Assembly (NCBI RefSeq): GCF_905207245.1
Contig: NZ_CAJLKP010000023.1
Span: forward strand, 1-64,000
Source: an uncultured Bacteroides sp.
GTDB taxonomy: Bacteria > Bacteroidota > Bacteroidia > Bacteroidales > Bacteroidaceae
Direction: 5' to 3'
DNA: 64,000 bases
Of this stretch, positions 54,301 to 63,579 are shown piece after piece. The notes beneath the pieces are model-generated. The model was given only the letters and a program-made list of their open reading frames with translations. It had not been told where the DNA came from and did no database searches. Both the position numbers and the translations under genes were made by a program. Each line of letters opens with the position of its first letter. The first letter of the stretch is position 1.

Positions 54301-54677
54301 ACTCCGGTGATAGTGCGTTCCTTACCTTGTTGATTCCCCTCTTGCGGCGTAGCCGACTTTTCAGAAAGATAAACAATGTTATCTTCTACTTTAAAAGAAA
54401 TGTCCTTTCCTTTAAGAATAGCATTCAAGGCATCTTCAATCGATGCATTCTTCACCTTGACGCTCTCAACTGTCACTGTGGCGAGTTTGTCGTCATAAAA
54501 AAATTGATACTTGGATTGAGATTTAATCTGTTCGATGACTGTTCCTAACGTTGTGCGGGACACGTTCAAATTCAGTTGGGCAAAAGTCCACTGAACTGAT
54601 ACAGCCATGAAGAACAAAACTAATAAAGTCCGCAGAAATTTCGAACTTTGAAAAGCATGATTGTTGTTCATAAACAA
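51309..54677 (-). CDS. SusC-like TonB-dependent transporter with STN domain
   Basis: A 1122-residue outer-membrane transporter. A signal peptide (to about residue 33) is followed by an STN domain (SRTTLGTVIEQIKSQSKYQF), a carboxypeptidase-D-like domain (ITGVVSDDMGPLIGVNVLVK), a TonB plug (KATKALSYNVQEVKSDEI, ALYGSDAANGAIVITTKKG) and the beta barrel ending in GCSVTLKF. The extra STN domain means it should talk to the FecR anti-sigma factor at 57201, so ligand uptake releases the ECF sigma factor. It pairs with the SusD gene. Confidence 0.94.
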   Translation of the reverse strand: MFMNNNHAFQSSKFLRTLLVLFFMAVSVQWTFAQLNLNVSRTTLGTVIEQIKSQSKYQFFYDDKLATVTVESVKVKNASIEDALNAILKGKDISFKVEDNIVYLSEKSATPQEGNQQGKERTITGVVSDDMGPLIGVNVLVKGTSVGCITDLDGNFTLTTTEANPVIQFSYIGYKPQEIAVKGSGPINLLMETDSQLIEEVVVTALGIKRATKALSYNVQEVKSDEITRVKDANFVNSLNGKVAGVNINASSSGVGGVSKVVMRGTKSIMQSSNALYVIDGVPMYAGTGKGGTEFDSKGATEPIADINPEDIESMSVLTGAAAAALYGSDAANGAIVITTKKGKEGRVNITVNSNTEIFNAFVTPDFQNRYGTSSSQITHSWGNRLNSSNSYGYNPTSDYFQTGVTGTESISLSTGTDKNQTYVSAAAVNSKGLIPNNKYARYNFTFRNTTSFLDDKMTLDVGATYVLQKDQNMVNQGTYNNPLVGAYLFPRGNDWADFKMYERYDASRKLNTQYWPIGDAGIVMQNPYWINYRQLRNNNKDRYMLNASLNYKILDWLSVSGRVRLDNSFNDYTEKYHAGTNTQMTEASTRGLYTISKTTDKQLYADFLININKSFGENWNLSANIGTSFMDMRSDGLEVRGPIADENFEGETPGLANVFNVQNLSAKKTKRMQSGWREQTQSVFASAELGYKSTYYLTLTGRNDWPSQLAGPNSTSKSFFYPSVGLSVVLSELMPNLNRDYLSFMKLRGSFASVGTAFERYIANPRYEWNESTGQWSNTTQYPVYNLKPERTESWEVGLTLRFLKNFNFDMTYYNTTTKNQTFNPQLGVSGYSALYIQTGAVRNQGIELALGYENTWKDFTWSSNYTFSTNQNKITTLADNAINPVTNEVISISTLNMGGLGSARFLLKEGGSMGDIYSNIDMKRDANGNVYVDQNGNVATEKIDNSDEWIKLGSVLPKANMAWRNNFSWKNFNAGFMISARLGGVVFSRTQAVLDEFGVSEATAAARDLGYVSVNGGDRVNPESWYDAIGGGDAVAQYYTYSATNVRLQEASIGYTFPRKMFNNVCDLTISLVGRNLWMIYSKAPFDPESVASTDNFYQGVDYFMMPSTRNFGCSVTLKF

Positions 54678-54802
54678 AGTTTAAAGGTTACACATTGGTT
54701 AATTTAATCAGCCAAGGGAGTCTTTCTCCCGGCCTTCGTATTATAAAACAACAGGCACTTAAAATACACTTAGTACAAAATGATATTTTTTTTCTTTAAA
54801 AT

Positions 54803-54841
54803 GAAGAAGGGGATAGTTTCCTTTTGACTATCCCCTTCTTC
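54803..54841 (-). terminator. Strong hairpin between GH92 and susC genes
   Basis: GAAGAAGGGGATAGT (54803-54817) and ACTATCCCCTTCTTC (54827-54841) form a perfect 15-base stem with a 9-base loop, in the 186-base gap. It likely ends the sigma/anti-sigma/GH92 transcript so that susC has its own promoter; the T-run is weak on this strand. I saw no TAnnTTTG for susC, in line with ECF-sigma control. Confidence 0.65.
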
Positions 54842-54863
54842 AACACATCATTAACGCTTTTTC

Positions 54864-57143
54864 TTACTTCTTTTTTAGTTCATTGGAGAAAGAGTAAGGA
54901 TAGTCTTCCGGCTGTGTTCCTCTCTGTAGATTGGGTTTACTGCCCATATCAAATTTCAGGACACCACCTTTTATCATATCTCCATGCTTCAGATAATTCT
55001 TGGTATACGTATTTCCATCCAAACGGAGTGACTCGATATATATATTTTCAGAGTTGTTATTCGCAGCATCAATCACCAAGGAATTACCGTTCTCGAAATG
55101 CAGAGTAGCTTTCTTGAATAAAGGAGCACCAAGGACATATTCGTCGGTTCCCGGACAAACAGGATAGAAGCCCAACGCAGAGAATACATACCAGGCAGAA
55201 GTCTGACCGTTGTCTTCATCTCCGCAATAACCATCGGGACCGGGAGTATACATGCGGTTCATCACCTCACGCAACCAATATTGTGCTTTCCAGGGTTGTC
55301 CGGCATAATTATACATATAAATCATATGTTGTATCGGCTGATTGCCATGAGCATAGTTTCCCATGTTCATCACCGTCATTTCACGTATTTCATGAATCAC
55401 CTGACCATAATAACTATCATCGAAAACAGGAGGAACAGTAAATACAGAATCCAGCATTCCAACGAATACCTTTTCGCCACCCATCAAATCTATTAATCCT
55501 TGCGGGTCATGGAACACAGACCAGGAATAATGCCAACTGTTTCCTTCCGTAAAGGCATCACCCCACTTCAACGGTGAGAAGGGAGACTGGAACTGGCCAT
55601 CCTTATTACGGCCACGCATCAACAAACTCTCTTTGTCGAATACATTCTTATAGTTCATGGCACGCTCTGCAAAAAGTTTCAGTTCTTTCTTCGGACGATT
55701 CAGAGCCTTGGCCATCTGGTAGATGCACCAGTCATCATAAGCATATTCCAACGTGCGGGCAGCATTCTCATTGATTTTCACATCGTAAGGAACATAACCC
55801 AGTTCATTATAATATTCGTAACCCAGGCGACCGGTGGAAGAAACTTCGGGATGCACATTCTTGGTTCCATGGATAAGTCCTTCATACAAAGTAGTTACAT
55901 CATCCACTTTAACACCTTTCAAATAAGCGTCGGCAAGCACGGAAGCCGAGTTATTGCCAATCATACAACCGCGATGTCCCGGACTGGCCCATTCGGGGAA
56001 GAAACCGCTTTCTTTATATGTATTGACGAGACCTTCCTGAATTTGCTTGTTTACTGACGGATACACCAGGTTGAGGAAAGGAAACAGGCAACGGAAAGTA
56101 TCCCAGAAACCGGTATCGGTATACATATAACCGGGGAGCACCTGTCCGTTGTAAGGACTGTAGTGCACAGGAGCTCCGGCTTCATCGAACTCATAGAAAG
56201 AACGGGGGAAAAGTACCGAGCGGTACAAACAAGAGTAGAAAGTGCGATATTGGTCAAGATTACCACCATCCACTTCTATTTTTCCCAATACCTGATTCCA
56301 GGCATCCTGTCCCTTCTGAACCAAAGCCTCAAAGCTGTCATTACCCAATTCTTTCAGGTTTCTATCTGCTTGTTCAAAGCTGATGAAAGAAGAAGCAACA
56401 CGTGCATGAACGATTTCACCTTTACGGGTTTTAAAACCGATGATGGCACCTGCATGTCCGGCAGACTGCTCATTCTGGTTTTCAGCCAGCTTGCCATCGG
56501 CAACGGAAGCCCTGTAAGTGAAAAGCTTGTCGAATTCTATAACGAAATAGTTCTTAAAGTTATCAGGAACCCCACCGCTATTACGAGTAGTATATCCGAT
56601 AATCTTGTTTTGTTCAGGAATAATCTTGATGTAAGAACCTTTATCAAAGGCGTCTACCACCACATAAGAATGGTCGTTCTCGGGGAAGGTGAAACGGAAC
56701 AGGACGGCACGCTCCGTAGGAGTAAATTCTGTTACTACATCATGCTCAGCAAGATATACCTTATAATAATGTGGCAATGCTATTTCTCCTTTATGTGAGA
56801 ACCAACTGGCACGTTTATCTTCATTGAACTCCGGTTTACCTACCACCGGCATGATAGAAAACTGACCATAATCATTAATCCAAGGACTAGGTTGATGGGT
56901 TTGTTTAAAGCCGCGGATTTTATTGGCAGTGTACACATATTGCCAGCCATCTCCCATCTTCCCCGTCTGCGGTGTCCAGAAGTTCATACCCCAGGGACGC
57001 GCAATAGCCGGATAAGTATTACCGGTAGAAAGTTCGAAGGTGGACAACGTCCCCATCAATGGATTGACGTATTGTGTAAAATCTTTAGCCTGCCCCCAAA
57101 GAGCGCAGCACAAAAAGCAAATCGATAAAAAAAGGTTCTTCAT
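54864..57143 (-). CDS. GH92 alpha-mannosidase, exported
   Basis: A 759-residue GH92 enzyme with an SPI signal peptide (cut near WGQA, residue 19), no lipobox. Motifs: TQYVNPLMGTLSTFEL, GFKQTHQPSPWINDYG (the first family loop is diverged from the GYSH-type seen in the other three) and GDEDNGQTSAWYVFSALG. The changed loop suggests a different linkage preference among the four GH92 enzymes. It follows the FecR gene by 57 bases, thus in the regulator operon. Confidence 0.92.
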   Translation of the reverse strand: MKNLFLSICFLCCALWGQAKDFTQYVNPLMGTLSTFELSTGNTYPAIARPWGMNFWTPQTGKMGDGWQYVYTANKIRGFKQTHQPSPWINDYGQFSIMPVVGKPEFNEDKRASWFSHKGEIALPHYYKVYLAEHDVVTEFTPTERAVLFRFTFPENDHSYVVVDAFDKGSYIKIIPEQNKIIGYTTRNSGGVPDNFKNYFVIEFDKLFTYRASVADGKLAENQNEQSAGHAGAIIGFKTRKGEIVHARVASSFISFEQADRNLKELGNDSFEALVQKGQDAWNQVLGKIEVDGGNLDQYRTFYSCLYRSVLFPRSFYEFDEAGAPVHYSPYNGQVLPGYMYTDTGFWDTFRCLFPFLNLVYPSVNKQIQEGLVNTYKESGFFPEWASPGHRGCMIGNNSASVLADAYLKGVKVDDVTTLYEGLIHGTKNVHPEVSSTGRLGYEYYNELGYVPYDVKINENAARTLEYAYDDWCIYQMAKALNRPKKELKLFAERAMNYKNVFDKESLLMRGRNKDGQFQSPFSPLKWGDAFTEGNSWHYSWSVFHDPQGLIDLMGGEKVFVGMLDSVFTVPPVFDDSYYGQVIHEIREMTVMNMGNYAHGNQPIQHMIYMYNYAGQPWKAQYWLREVMNRMYTPGPDGYCGDEDNGQTSAWYVFSALGFYPVCPGTDEYVLGAPLFKKATLHFENGNSLVIDAANNNSENIYIESLRLDGNTYTKNYLKHGDMIKGGVLKFDMGSKPNLQRGTQPEDYPYSFSNELKKK

Positions 57144-57200
57144 ACTATTACAATAATTATTGGGTTATCAGGCGTTATGCGTAACACCATTTGAAACTAT

Positions 57201-58205
57201 TTATTTCTTCGAAGACAAAAATACACTATTTCCCACTATTTTATATTCAATAGGTATCACATTCTTAACTGAGTTCAACACTTCCTCCACACTATTCTTC
57301 TTTTTTAATGCACCGGTATATGTCTTTGTCACGTCCATATCGGGTGCCAGAATAATTTTCACTCCATAAGAATTTTCCAATGTTCGTGCAATGGTGAAAA
57401 TATCCGCCTTCTCAAATACAAACTGGTTATTATGCCAGTTTTCAATTCCTGTATCCACTTGCTTCACTACCAGACGGCGGGTCATACCATTCAGTTCCGC
57501 TTTCTGTCCCGGAGACAGAACAATCATCCCTTCTTCATGATTCCCTTTTACTTCAATCTCTCCCTTTATCAACGTGGCTACCGCCGAGCGGTTGGCCTTG
57601 TCACTCTTCAGATTAAAGACAGTTCCCAAAACTCTGACCTGCATGGCTTCACTCCGTACAATAAAAGGTTTTTCCACATTTCTCTTTACTTCAAAATAGG
57701 CTTCACCTTCTATATATACATTTCTTCCCTTTTCTGAGAATTCGCTCGGATACTTCAAGGTAGTATGTTTGTTCAACCAAACTTTGGTACCGTCAGGCAA
57801 CATCAGTTCTTTCACTTCGTCCCGGGCGGTGACAGCCACCAATGCACCCGTCTCGCTCTGCGACTGATAAATATGATAGCTCAAACCGGATATAAGAAAG
57901 ACGCCTATCAGCATGGCAGCATACCGCATCCAGGTATTCATTCTCCGCACCTTATGCCGCTTCGTCTCTTCCTGTTTCAACCGTTTGAATAATTGTTTCT
58001 CCACTCTCTCTATTTTCTTTTCATCTGCAAAATTTTCGTTTTTTCCAAGATGATATATTTGCTCTATCCTGAACAATTCACGCACGTTCCCGTCTGACTC
58101 GTCCAGCCAAGCGTTCACCTTATGGAGTTCTTCTTCAGAACATTCACCCATAAGAAATCTAGCTATCAATTCTTCATCCAACTTATTTATTCCTTCCTTC
58201 ATCAT
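57201..58205 (-). CDS. FecR-family anti-sigma factor
   Basis: A 334-residue FecR protein. Residues 1-90 are the cytoplasmic sigma-binding part (LDEELIARFLMGECSEEEL); one membrane helix is about residues 91-110 (YAAMLIGVFLISGLSYHIY); the periplasmic FecR domain reads VTARDEVKELMLPDGTKVWL and VYIEGEAYFEVKRN; the C-terminal DUF4974/STN-like domain ends ADIFTIARTLENSYGVKIIL. It holds the ECF sigma factor encoded 31 bases upstream until the SusC STN domain signals. Confidence 0.93.
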   Translation of the reverse strand: MMKEGINKLDEELIARFLMGECSEEELHKVNAWLDESDGNVRELFRIEQIYHLGKNENFADEKKIERVEKQLFKRLKQEETKRHKVRRMNTWMRYAAMLIGVFLISGLSYHIYQSQSETGALVAVTARDEVKELMLPDGTKVWLNKHTTLKYPSEFSEKGRNVYIEGEAYFEVKRNVEKPFIVRSEAMQVRVLGTVFNLKSDKANRSAVATLIKGEIEVKGNHEEGMIVLSPGQKAELNGMTRRLVVKQVDTGIENWHNNQFVFEKADIFTIARTLENSYGVKIILAPDMDVTKTYTGALKKKNSVEEVLNSVKNVIPIEYKIVGNSVFLSSKK

Positions 58206-58236
58206 ACTAATAAAACAATCGTTTCGATAAAAACAC

Positions 58237-58797
58237 TTATACCTTACCTAATAAAAAGAGGACCAACATGAAGTTCAGGTAGCCCAATCTTTCGCGCAGA
58301 AACTTCAAAGCTTTATACATATGGGCTTCTACTGTCCGCAACGATATGCCCATTGTTTCTGCAATATCCTTGTTCTTCATATCATGCAGATAACTGAGCT
58401 TGAAGACCATCTTACACTTGTCCGGCAACTCATTAATCGCCTCGGAGAGTTCCCTTCTGAGTTCCCGGTCTTCTATCCTCTTCACAACTTCATTGCTATC
58501 CGGCTGATAGAACTCAACTCTCTTCTTGTTAATCTCCGTCACAACCGCTTCGTAACTATTCTTGACTTCCCGGTGCTTCAGTACATTTAAAGCACGGGTG
58601 TAGACCGCCCGATACAGGAATGCCTGTATCTGTTCGCCCACCGTCACTGTGTCTTGTCGCCGCCACAACTCCACAAATACGTCCTGTACTACGTCTTCCG
58701 CTTCTTCTTCGCCCACAATGCGCGTGGCGTAAAAGAGCAGATTAGCATAGTACTGACGAAAAAGCAGTTTATAAGTCAGGTCAAAGTTATCACCCAT
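58237..58797 (-). CDS. ECF RNA polymerase sigma factor
   Basis: A 186-residue ECF sigma factor. Region 2 reads LFRQYYANLLFYATRIVGE then EAEDVVQDVFVELW; region 4 reads LPDKCKMVFKLSYLHDMKN then the DNA-binding helix ISLRTVEAHMYKALKFLRE. A hydrophobic C-terminus (FMLVLFLLGKV) is common in Bacteroides SigW-like factors. It should drive the susC operon after release by the FecR partner. It lies 30 bases after the GH92 gene at 58828. Confidence 0.94.
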   Translation of the reverse strand: MGDNFDLTYKLLFRQYYANLLFYATRIVGEEEAEDVVQDVFVELWRRQDTVTVGEQIQAFLYRAVYTRALNVLKHREVKNSYEAVVTEINKKRVEFYQPDSNEVVKRIEDRELRRELSEAINELPDKCKMVFKLSYLHDMKNKDIAETMGISLRTVEAHMYKALKFLRERLGYLNFMLVLFLLGKV

Positions 58798-58827
58798 AAT
58801 CTCACATCTGTTTTAAATCCCCGTCAA

Positions 58828-61053
58828 CTACTCATACCACACCTTTCCCGGCCTGTTCCCCATTTCAAATTCAAGGATACTTCCGTTCATTATTTGCTCA
58901 TGTGTGATATAGCTTTTATCGTAAGGTTTCCCGTCGAGTTTTACCGACTGGATATAGAAATTCTCCTCGCTGACTGCCGGTGCCAGTACCGTAAACGTCT
59001 TACCGTTAGCCAAATGCATCTTCATCTCAGGATACATGGGAGTGCCTATCTCATACTTGCCACCAACCGGGTTCACCGGATAGAAGCCCATTGCGCTGAA
59101 CACATACCAGGCAGACATCTGGCCACAATCCTCATTCCCGCATAAACCGGCAGGCGTATTTTTATAAAGCTCATGCATCACCTCGGCTGCATATTTCTGG
59201 GTTTTCCAAGGTTGTCCCACAGCATTGAAGAGATAAATGACATGATGGCTCGGTTCATTTCCATGCGCATATTGCCCAATCATCCCCGTACTGAAAATAG
59301 GCAAATCCTCATCGGCAGACGGATTATAGGTAAACATACTATCCAGTTTCTGCGCAAACCTCTCCTTGCCTCCCGTCAACTCAATCAGACCGTCAATATC
59401 TTGCTGCACAGACCAAAAATACTGCCAGCCGTTGCTTTCGCAAATATGAGGAGTATAGTCGTCCGGACTGAACCCTTCTATGAAATCCCCTTTATTATTA
59501 CGCGGTTGCATAAAAGAAGTTTGAGGATTATACACATTCTTATAGTTCCGGGAACGTTTGTAGAATTCATCCGCAGTCTCTTTCTCCCCTAACTTTTCTG
59601 CCATACGGGCGATGCAATAATCATCATAGGCATATTCCAGCGTCTTAGATAATGACCAGTTTTCTGAATTATAGTGGTCTGTCACGTCATAGGGTACATA
59701 GCCATACTTCTTATACAATCCTATTCCACGATATTCATCTATATTGGCGGTAGCCACACAAGCCTCCAGGGCTTTCTCTGGGTCAAAATCCCCTATTCCT
59801 TTTAAATAAGCATCTACAATGACAGGCACAGCATGATAACCTATCATCATATCCGTTTCACTGCCGTAGAAGTTCCACACCGGAAGGCGTCCGTTCTGTT
59901 CATAGAAGGCTATGAAAGATTTCACCATATCATTGACACGGTTAGGTTCTATATAGGTATAGAGAGGATGAGCCGCGCGATAGGTATCCCATAACGAGAA
60001 TGTGCTGTAGTTTACCCACCCGTCTGCCTGATGCACCTTCTTATCAGGACCATAATAAGCACCATCTACATCGCTGTAAATAGTGGGAGCCAGCATAGAA
60101 TGATAGAGGGCGGTATAGAATTTAACCTTCTCATCTCTATTATCACATTTGATTTCCACTCTTGAAAGCTGCTCGTTCCAGTTCTTGCGGGTAGCCGCCA
60201 GATACTTATCAAAATCATCATCCGGCGCCTCGGCAGCCAGATTACGTGCCGCTCCCTCCATGCTTACACCGGAAATGGCGGTAGTGACAATAATTTGTTC
60301 ACCCGCAACGGTATGAAAATCAAACCGGGCAATGGCGGATGTTCCAATCCGTTCGCCATCTTTGATGACAGAGGCAGTGTCAAGTTGCACAGCAGCAAAC
60401 GGCCTGGAGAAGCGGGTACGGAAATAAATATGCTGGTCGCGCGCCCAGCCATCAGAGAAACGGTATCCCTGAATAGTGACGGAATCGACGACTTCGATAC
60501 GTGTATCGTTCGTAAAGTCCCAGTTCATAGCTTTCCTTAAATTGAGGAATATAGCAGCATCCGCTTCGGGGAAGGTGTAGCGCTGAATACCACAACGTTC
60601 GGTTGCCGTGAGTTCCACATTAATATCATAGTCTTTCAACCTGACCTGATAATATCCGGCACCAGCCGATTCTTCGGAATGGGAAAACAGGGAATGGATG
60701 CCCAACGGAGCTTCTGCTTCTTTATAAGGCAACGTCACAGGCATGAAAGAAATATCATATAAATCACCGGCTCCCGTACCCGAAAGGTGCGTATGGCTGA
60801 AACCTGCAATCGTACTGTCCGGATAGAAATAACCGGATATACGGTCCCAGCCCGGAAGACCGTTGTCAGGACTAAGTTGCACCATGCCAAACGGAGCCTG
60901 GGCACCGGGATAGGTATTTCCGGTAAAATCAGTACCAATAAGAGGGTTTACATACTCGACATAAGAATCACTTCCGGCATTAAGCTGTCGGGACACACAC
61001 GCTGAAAAAGAGAAAAGAGCTGCAACTAAACAACAGGATTTCAGTAATTTCAT
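58828..61053 (-). CDS. GH92 alpha-mannosidase lipoprotein, first gene of the N-glycan locus
   Basis: A GH92 enzyme of 741 residues when started at ATG 61053 (MKLLKSCCLVAALFSFSAC), which places a clean lipobox at the N-terminus; the longer frame to 61218 adds 55 residues without signal-peptide sense. Motifs: VEYVNPLIGTDFTGNTYPGA, GFSHTHLSGTGAGDLYD and GNEDCGQMSAWYVFSAMG. Residues after Cys are VSRQ, so probably periplasmic. It heads the operon GH92-sigma-FecR-GH92. Confidence 0.92.
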   Translation of the reverse strand: MKLLKSCCLVAALFSFSACVSRQLNAGSDSYVEYVNPLIGTDFTGNTYPGAQAPFGMVQLSPDNGLPGWDRISGYFYPDSTIAGFSHTHLSGTGAGDLYDISFMPVTLPYKEAEAPLGIHSLFSHSEESAGAGYYQVRLKDYDINVELTATERCGIQRYTFPEADAAIFLNLRKAMNWDFTNDTRIEVVDSVTIQGYRFSDGWARDQHIYFRTRFSRPFAAVQLDTASVIKDGERIGTSAIARFDFHTVAGEQIIVTTAISGVSMEGAARNLAAEAPDDDFDKYLAATRKNWNEQLSRVEIKCDNRDEKVKFYTALYHSMLAPTIYSDVDGAYYGPDKKVHQADGWVNYSTFSLWDTYRAAHPLYTYIEPNRVNDMVKSFIAFYEQNGRLPVWNFYGSETDMMIGYHAVPVIVDAYLKGIGDFDPEKALEACVATANIDEYRGIGLYKKYGYVPYDVTDHYNSENWSLSKTLEYAYDDYCIARMAEKLGEKETADEFYKRSRNYKNVYNPQTSFMQPRNNKGDFIEGFSPDDYTPHICESNGWQYFWSVQQDIDGLIELTGGKERFAQKLDSMFTYNPSADEDLPIFSTGMIGQYAHGNEPSHHVIYLFNAVGQPWKTQKYAAEVMHELYKNTPAGLCGNEDCGQMSAWYVFSAMGFYPVNPVGGKYEIGTPMYPEMKMHLANGKTFTVLAPAVSEENFYIQSVKLDGKPYDKSYITHEQIMNGSILEFEMGNRPGKVWYE

Positions 61054-61315
61054 AATATAATTAGTTAACGTGCTCATAAAACAACCCAATGCAACAAAAC
61101 ACTTAGTTCGCCGGCAAAAAAACTTTGGCAAACAAAAATAATACAAAAATCCGATAAACACATAGAGCCTGTTTACTTTTTTATTATTCCGGACACAAGA
61201 GATACAGAGTTGTTTCAAGAAGCAAAAGTGGTGAGTATTTTTAGTGGATGACAGATAATCTGCACCTCAACCTAAAAAATGAGCAGGTTCATTTTATTCT
61301 GTTCCCGGTTTACAT

Positions 61316-61323
61316 TATCTTTG
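61316..61323 (+). promoter_or_regulatory. -7 element before the HAD/DUF3667 gene
   Basis: TATCTTTG ends 15 bases before ATG 61339, giving a very short leader. The -33 region is T-rich without a clear TTG. Confidence 0.45.
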
Positions 61324-61338
61324 CCGTAAAAAGCGACA

Positions 61339-63534
61339 ATGAGTTATACAACTTATCTCTTTGACTTTGATTACACGCTCGCCGATTCCTCGCGCGGCAT
61401 CGTCACTTGCTTCCGCAATGTGCTCGCTCAACATGGTTATACCGACGTGACCGATGAAGCCATCAAACGCACCATTGGAAAAACCCTGGAAGAATCTTTT
61501 TCCATCCTGACAGGCGTGACGGATGCCGACCAACTGGAAGGTTTCAGAAACGAGTACAGGAAAGAAGCGGATACGCACATGACCATAAACACGGTGCTTT
61601 TCCTTGAAACCAAATCCGTGTTACTCGCCCTGAAAGATGCAGGCGCATTCATCGGCATCATCTCCACCAAATACCGTTTCCGGATAAAGGAATTGCTCGA
61701 CCAGCATTTCCCCAGCAACTTCTTCAACATCATCGTCGGTGGAGAAGACGTAAAAGCCGCCAAGCCCTCGCCCGAAGGTCTGCTATTTGCCATCAAACAA
61801 TTGCATGCCACCAAAGCGGAAACTCTTTATATAGGTGACAGTACAGTAGATGCCGCCACAGCCAAAGCTGCCGGAGTAGACTTTGCCGGCGTAACCCATG
61901 GGGTGACCACTGCCGAGGAATTAAGCAAATATCCGCACTGGAAGATAATGAGTTCACTGGAAGAGTTATTGGAAGACGATGAACGTCCCGCCAACGACAA
62001 ACAGCCGACCGATAACCAACATCCGGCTGTCGATAAAGCGGTATCTCCACATCCGGCTACCGGTTCGTCTACCGTTTCTACTCCCTCCGCTCCACGCAGA
62101 AAAAAGATAATTAATATCTGGCAGATATTAACCCTGGCAATACTGCTATGGCTATCTTTTGAAGAGGGGGAAGACAGCAATGTCTTTATGTGGGCTTTCA
62201 TATTGGTGCTCTGGTATATACTTACCATACGCCGGATTCTCCCCAACCGTGTATTAGATTTTATTTCCCCTTGGTGGACTCCCTGCAAAATACGTCTTCG
62301 CGCCCTCCACATCAAGATGATACACGGAAAGCAAGTACCGGTTGCCAGTGAAGAAAGCAGCACTTGCCTGAACTGCGGCACCACCTATACCGGCAGCTAT
62401 TGTAACCGTTGCGGGCAAAGTCGCAATACCCCCCGATACCGTCTCAGCAATGCTTTCAGAAATATCCTGGGAGGATTCACCAATATTGATAACGGTTTTG
62501 GCCGTACTCTGCTGGACTTGCTCTACCGTCCGGGATATATGATAAAAGACTTCATTGCCGGAAAACGGATACTCTACTTCCGCCCCTTCCAGACATTATT
62601 CGTGCTGGCCGCCCTCTACATCATGACTGTGCAACTGGTAGATCCGGACGCTTTAAGCCAGAAAGACAAGGACTCTCCGGAAGTCCAAAGACAAGAAATA
62701 ATTGATACGCGTGAACAACTGCAAAAGCGGATAGAACAAACTGAGGACCCTAAGACCAAGGAAGTCCTTACCCTAACTATAGAAAAACTGAATCGCAAGT
62801 TAGAAGATCTGGAACCGGAGGAAACTACAGAAATTCAGAAAAAGAAATACATAGCTACCCTTGAACAACTGCAAAAGCAAAAGAAAAAAGCAAAAGATCC
62901 GGCACAGAAAGAAGTTCTGGTACAGACCATAGAAAGCATCGAGCAAAGTCTGAAAAAGCTGGAAGCGGAAGACGCCTTAGAGACATTCAATTACACCATC
63001 AAAGTAAGGGATGAAGGCGACGAGGATCTCATAGACGAGATAGTGGAAAGCAGCCTGTCAGTGAGTAATAAGCTCGAAAAGTTTATTCAAAACACACCCT
63101 TTCTTCAAAAAGTGTGGAACCTGCTGCACAGTTGGGGACATGGCAACAAAGCATTCCGCATCATAGCCACCTTACCCCTCTTTGCCTTGGCAACACTTAT
63201 GGCTTTCCGGCGTAAAAAAAATAAAATACGTTATAATCTTACAGAGCATGTATTTGTACAGGCTTATATCGCTTGCCAGATACTCTTGCTCAGTATCATC
63301 GTGCTACCCTTCAATGGCAATGCAGCGGTGGATGATTTATATGAATTACCCATATTTTTCATCTTCGCCCTCTTCTGCTTGGATTACAAGCAATTGTATG
63401 GCTACACATGGTGGAGAAGTTTCTGGACCACAATACTTATGTTCTTCTATAGCCTGATATTGCTCATACTCTTTGCCATCATCGTTGTAGGATTGGTGGT
63501 TGCAATGGTCCATATATTGAATCTGCTCTTATAG
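61339..63534 (+). CDS. HAD phosphatase fused to a DUF3667 membrane protein
   Basis: A 731-residue fusion. Residues 1-215 are a HAD phosphatase of the PpaX/Gph type: FDFDYTLADSS (nucleophile Asp9, Asp11), STKYRFRIKE (motif II/III) and YIGDSTVDAATAKAAG (motif IV). A Pro/Asp-rich linker follows. From about residue 255 there is a DUF3667-like membrane domain with zinc ribbon CLNCGTTYTGSYCNRCGQ, several membrane helices near 410-425 and 620-725, and a coiled coil between about 445 and 550 made of two similar repeats (EQLQKRIEQTEDPKTKEVL and EQLQKQKKKAKDPAQKEVL). The joined function is unknown; membrane-bound phosphatase activity is a guess. Confidence 0.85.
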   Translation: MSYTTYLFDFDYTLADSSRGIVTCFRNVLAQHGYTDVTDEAIKRTIGKTLEESFSILTGVTDADQLEGFRNEYRKEADTHMTINTVLFLETKSVLLALKDAGAFIGIISTKYRFRIKELLDQHFPSNFFNIIVGGEDVKAAKPSPEGLLFAIKQLHATKAETLYIGDSTVDAATAKAAGVDFAGVTHGVTTAEELSKYPHWKIMSSLEELLEDDERPANDKQPTDNQHPAVDKAVSPHPATGSSTVSTPSAPRRKKIINIWQILTLAILLWLSFEEGEDSNVFMWAFILVLWYILTIRRILPNRVLDFISPWWTPCKIRLRALHIKMIHGKQVPVASEESSTCLNCGTTYTGSYCNRCGQSRNTPRYRLSNAFRNILGGFTNIDNGFGRTLLDLLYRPGYMIKDFIAGKRILYFRPFQTLFVLAALYIMTVQLVDPDALSQKDKDSPEVQRQEIIDTREQLQKRIEQTEDPKTKEVLTLTIEKLNRKLEDLEPEETTEIQKKKYIATLEQLQKQKKKAKDPAQKEVLVQTIESIEQSLKKLEAEDALETFNYTIKVRDEGDEDLIDEIVESSLSVSNKLEKFIQNTPFLQKVWNLLHSWGHGNKAFRIIATLPLFALATLMAFRRKKNKIRYNLTEHVFVQAYIACQILLLSIIVLPFNGNAAVDDLYELPIFFIFALFCLDYKQLYGYTWWRSFWTTILMFFYSLILLILFAIIVVGLVVAMVHILNLLL

Positions 63535-63579
63535 CATTGAGAAAAAATTCCCTCCCCTGTCTTTCAAGACATTTGTAAG

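Noticed and set aside
61133..61140. Minus-strand TATTTTTG as promoter for the first GH92 gene
   Set aside because: No TTG at the proper spacing and the region is A/T-rich, so a chance match is likely.
61054..61218. Longer N-terminus of the first GH92 gene
   Set aside because: The extra 55 residues would hide the lipobox; ATG 61053 gives a normal lipoprotein signal.
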